Shown piece by piece: positions 61,226-64,000 of a stretch of 64,000 bases of DNA. A program made the position numbers and the translations under genes. The stretch is from Cenococcum geophilum 1.58. Lineage: Eukaryota > Ascomycota > Dothideomycetes > Gloniales > Gloniaceae. Each line of letters starts with the position of its first letter. The stretch's first letter is position 1. The stretch is from positions 3,944,130 to 4,008,129 of the forward strand of contig KV748177.1 in NCBI GenBank assembly GCA_001692895.1. Reading direction: 5' to 3'. The notes below the pieces were generated by a model that saw only the letters and a list, made by a program, of their open reading frames with translations, made no database searches and was not told where the DNA came from.

Positions 61226-62843
61226 CTAACTAGCTTCTTCTAACTCTTCTCTAAGTAGTTATAATATTATACTTAAAGCGTCTATAACACTATTTCCCTT
61301 CTCTCTATCTTTATCCTTAAAGATCTTAAATATCTCTAAGTTGTTTACTAGAGGTATAATATCCATTTAGTTAATTTGGTTAATATTGTTACTTATTATA
61401 CATAAAGTATCTTCTTCTTCTTTAATAGCCCGTTAGTCTCGTACCGTCGCTATAATATTATCATTAGGTAAGATTATACTATCTTTATATTCTTATTATG
61501 CGAAAGAGGGGTTAGTTTATATTATATTAGTAAGTCCTTCCTCCTAGTAACCCTCTTTATATTTAAAGTGCACTAAAGCAAATATTTATTTATCTTATAA
61601 CGTTTACTCTATTTCTAACGCTAAGTATACGCGTCCTATAACTTTTAATAGTCTTTAAATTCCCTAAATAATTTATTATAGGGTTTTATATTTAATCTAT
61701 TACTATAAAGCTTAATAATAAGCTCTTAATAGCCCTAGCTAAACTTCATTATTCTTATAACGCTAAGAGAGAGGCTGCTAATACTTAATAGCGAGCTCTT
61801 AACTTTCGTCTTACTACGTTTACTTAGTTAATCCGTCTTAAGAAAGTTCGTAAAAAGGTCTATTTTAAGGAGTAGAAACTTATAAAATAAGGTCTATAGG
61901 AACTTAGTAATAAAAAAACTAACTCTTTTTCTATAGTAAAGGGAATAACTCTAAGTAGTTTAGCAGTTGCTCTTCCTAGGTCCCCCTTAGGTAACTTATT
62001 TTTTAGCAATCCTTCTTTATTAATATTGCCCAACCTATTTTCTTTTAATACTTCTATACCTTTTCTATAGCGTTTTTTAGGTTCTCTAGTAGTTCCTAAG
62101 TAGTCTTATTATAGCCTATCCACTTTACCTTATACTATATTTTATTATTAATATCCTTATAACTAATAATCTTTAAAACTTACTATTTATTCTCTTCTTA
62201 TCCTTTATATGTGTCTGCTTTATAAACTAGTAGCTTAATATTCCTATATACTAGCTCTAGTATTATAATATACTATATAGGGTAAATTTTTATTTTAGCT
62301 AGTAAGTTTAATTTAAATGTAAGCGATAAAATTCTTTATATAATTTAAAAGGTCCTAATCTAACATAGTTTAACTTCTTACTTAGTTGTTAACTTTTGAA
62401 ATTTTTATATAGTAGCTATACTTTATCTCCCTCCTTAAGATCTAGTCCCTTAGATCTCTTAGCGTTATAGTATCCTTTTATTCTTTATTATACTACCTTA
62501 GCTATTTCTATAAGGTTTATATAAAGATTTATTAAAGTCTCTATTCTCTACTTAGCTATACTACTTATCTTCTTTACTTAATATAGCGATAGTAATGTTC
62601 TTAGCTTATATCTATAGTTTGCCTTAAATAGTAAAGTACCTATTCGTTCCTATAGTGTTGCGTTATATATAAACTATATAACTAGTAATAGTAATACCCA
62701 ATTATTCTATACGTAATTAATATAGTGCCTTAAATACTATTCTAGTGTCTAGTTTAATCTTTTTATTTAACTATTTATCTGCGGATAATATGCGGTAAAA
62801 GTTACTACTTACACTCCCTATTCCGCCAAAAATACCTCTTAAA

Positions 62844-63268
62844 TATTACGAACGCTTTAAGTACGATATTACGACTACTTGGAGAAGAGACGGAAGAAGC
62901 TTGTTAGTTAGTACAAGCACGGTTTAGGATAGAACCCGTGGAACCATGTAACGAGGAATGGTAAGCAGAGTCACGTAATATAATCTGTGTAATCTATATA
63001 GTCTATAAGATCTGTTATAGAGTAAATAGAGCAGACAGAGTAGATAAAGCAACGACTTTTATAGGAGTACGGTTGTGTATTTAAGGACCCTTAGTCCCTA
63101 CCTAGATAGTTCCTTCTTTATAGTAATTCTCAGAATATAATTAGAGTTAATCTGTTAGGCAACTACTCCACCAGTTATTATTATGTTGTTGACTTTTATA
63201 CTTGCATTTCCTATACACCTAGCCTAATAACGAGCCCATCGTAGTTCTTGCTATAAGGTTCCGTTACA
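62844..63268 (+). repeat. 5' LTR of chromovirus D3
   Basis: 425 bp from TATTACGAACGC to GGTTCCGTTACA. It keeps more CpA and TpG than the other D-family LTRs. Confidence 0.88.
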
Positions 63269-63312
63269 TAATTACTACTTAGTTATAGTATTAATATAAG
63301 AAGTCGAATAAT

Positions 63313-64000
63313 ATGCCACTAAAAGCAGCTACCACGACGCCATTAACGGCAGCAACTACTTTAAGGACAGGAGGTGATACTAGTATAGCAGATACTGACT
63401 TATAGCAACCTATGACGGTCGGATAGCTATAGGAGGTAGTTAACTAGCTAACAGCTAATAATATAGTATTAGAAGAAAGACTTAACGGAATAGGGGTAGT
63501 AAAGATTAAGCTACTATTAATTAAGAGATTTATAGGAGAAAGGTTAAAGCTTAAAGGATTCCTTATACAGATACACTTTAAGGTCTTATAGGAAGAAGTA
63601 AAGTTACCTATACCCGTGGATCGGATAGCCTACGTAGGACTATTCTTATTAGGGAAAGTACTTAAGTGGTTTAAACCTTACCTTATGGAGATATAGGTAA
63701 ACGGAATAACAACCACTAACTAAGATGTGCGATTTATATTCTTAAGCTGGGAAGGATTTATAGAATAACTTATATAGATATTTGGAGACCTAGAAGAAAC
63801 AACTATAGTAAAAAGAAAACTTCAGAACCTTATGTAACGAACTTTAGTAATTAAGCATATAACACAGTTCTAGATACTAATAACACGAGTAAAGTGGAAT
63901 AATAGGGCGCTTATGGCATAGTATAAATAGGGACTTAAGGCTAAAGTCTAGGATGTAATTATCCTAATAGAAGATACGGACACCCTAAGGGAACTAATAG
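63313..64000 (+). pseudogene. Chromovirus D3 gag remnant, partial
   Basis: An ATG at 63313-63315, 45 bp after the LTR, opens the gag (MPLKAATTTPLTAATTLR). A later run (LKGFLIQIHFKVL near 63545-63590) is the expected capsid start. It is interrupted and runs off the window. Confidence 0.7.

Larger units (their letters stand above)
59936..61289 (-). repeat. 3' LTR of D2, split by an insertion
   Basis: The LTR halves are 59936-60282 and 61213-61289 (13 bp duplicated at the break). Together they match the 420-bp D-family LTR. Confidence 0.85.
41854..64000 (-). mobile_element. Ty3/Gypsy chromovirus F2, opened by nested inserts
   Basis: A minus-strand fossil of the same family as F. Its 3' LTR is 41854-42139; internal pieces are 42140-42596, 44217-45759, 50949-51156 and 59326-59935, each matching consecutive parts of F read on the other strand. 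Gaps are filled by a foldback element, a LINE, Copia C and a D-family element; the rest lies beyond the window. Broken in many places. It must be older than every insert within it. Confidence 0.82.
59936..64000 (-). mobile_element. Chromovirus D2, interrupted and running off the window
   Basis: A minus-strand D-family fossil inserted in chromovirus F2 at 59935. Its 3' LTR (59936-61289) is split by the 930-bp insert at 60283. The internal part 61290-62843 aligns with D from 16797 to about 18350 (chromodomain and integrase). It is cut at 62843 by copy D3, and its remainder must lie beyond the window. Decayed. Confidence 0.82.
62844..64000 (+). mobile_element. Chromovirus D3, 5' end only
   Basis: A plus-strand D-family copy inserted in D2 in the opposite direction. 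It shows the 5' LTR (62844-63268) and the beginning of gag; the rest is outside the window. It looks less decayed than D and D2. Some breaks are present in the visible part. Confidence 0.82.

Noticed and set aside
1-64000. tRNA, rRNA, biosynthetic gene cluster or effector gene
   Set aside because: I saw no cloverleaf, rRNA core, large enzyme domain or intact small secreted protein frame; AT-rich blocks of this kind can host effectors, but none is supported here.

Overview
The window looks like an AT-rich, gene-empty block from a filamentous ascomycete (Pezizomycotina; a Dothideomycete fits best, but nothing here fixes the species). The superfamilies are fungal: short-LTR Ty1/Copia, Ty3/Gypsy chromoviruses with a C-terminal chromodomain, Tad1-type LINEs, a pogo-like hairpin MITE, and dead copies of fungal F-box/ankyrin, kinase and DUF7492-like genes. 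Almost everything carries the mark of repeat-induced point mutation (RIP): TpA is everywhere, CpA is rare, stops are almost always TAA/TAG where Gln or Trp is expected, and LTR pairs differ almost only by transitions. I found no intact gene, tRNA, rRNA or CRISPR array.

Left part (1-16377). This is a decayed non-transposon segment. It holds a RIP-killed DUF7492-like secreted protein gene (about 1215-1995), an F-box/ankyrin gene (9561-10329), a protein kinase gene (10982-11698) and several frames I cannot assign. A Copia element (2300-8458, TSD GTAAT) and a 158-bp solo LTR (13227-13384) sit in it. The segment seems to resume at 24928, after a tandem chromovirus array (16378-24927: three LTRs, one internal region).

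Middle part (about 25374-41853). A chromovirus (minus strand, called E) is split by a hairpin MITE (25690-26117) and by a second chromovirus, F (26540-38483, plus). F is itself split by a Copia element, B (27020-33068, minus, TSD AATAG). A LINE 3' end (41401-41556) and a short spacer follow.

Right part (41854-64000). A minus-strand F-family chromovirus (F2) has been opened at least four times: by a 1.6-kb foldback element full of tandem repeats (42597-44216), by a full-length Tad1-like LINE (45760-50948, 13-bp TSD), by a Copia element C (51157-59325, TSD GGAAT) carrying an ORF1-only LINE with poly(A) (55778-57882), and by another D-family chromovirus (59936 onward). That last one holds a 930-bp unknown insertion with a 13-bp TSD (60283-61212) and a further D-family copy running off the window (62844 onward).

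The insertion order gives a relative clock: E before F before B; F2 before LINE, C and D2; C before the ORF1-only LINE; D2 before D3. The two youngest-looking inserts (55778-57882 and 60283-61212) are visibly less RIP-mutated. The most unusual observation is a hairpin-bearing module of roughly 150-220 bp just upstream of the 3' LTR in both the Copia and the F chromovirus families, partly inverted between them. I did not find a new functional system.
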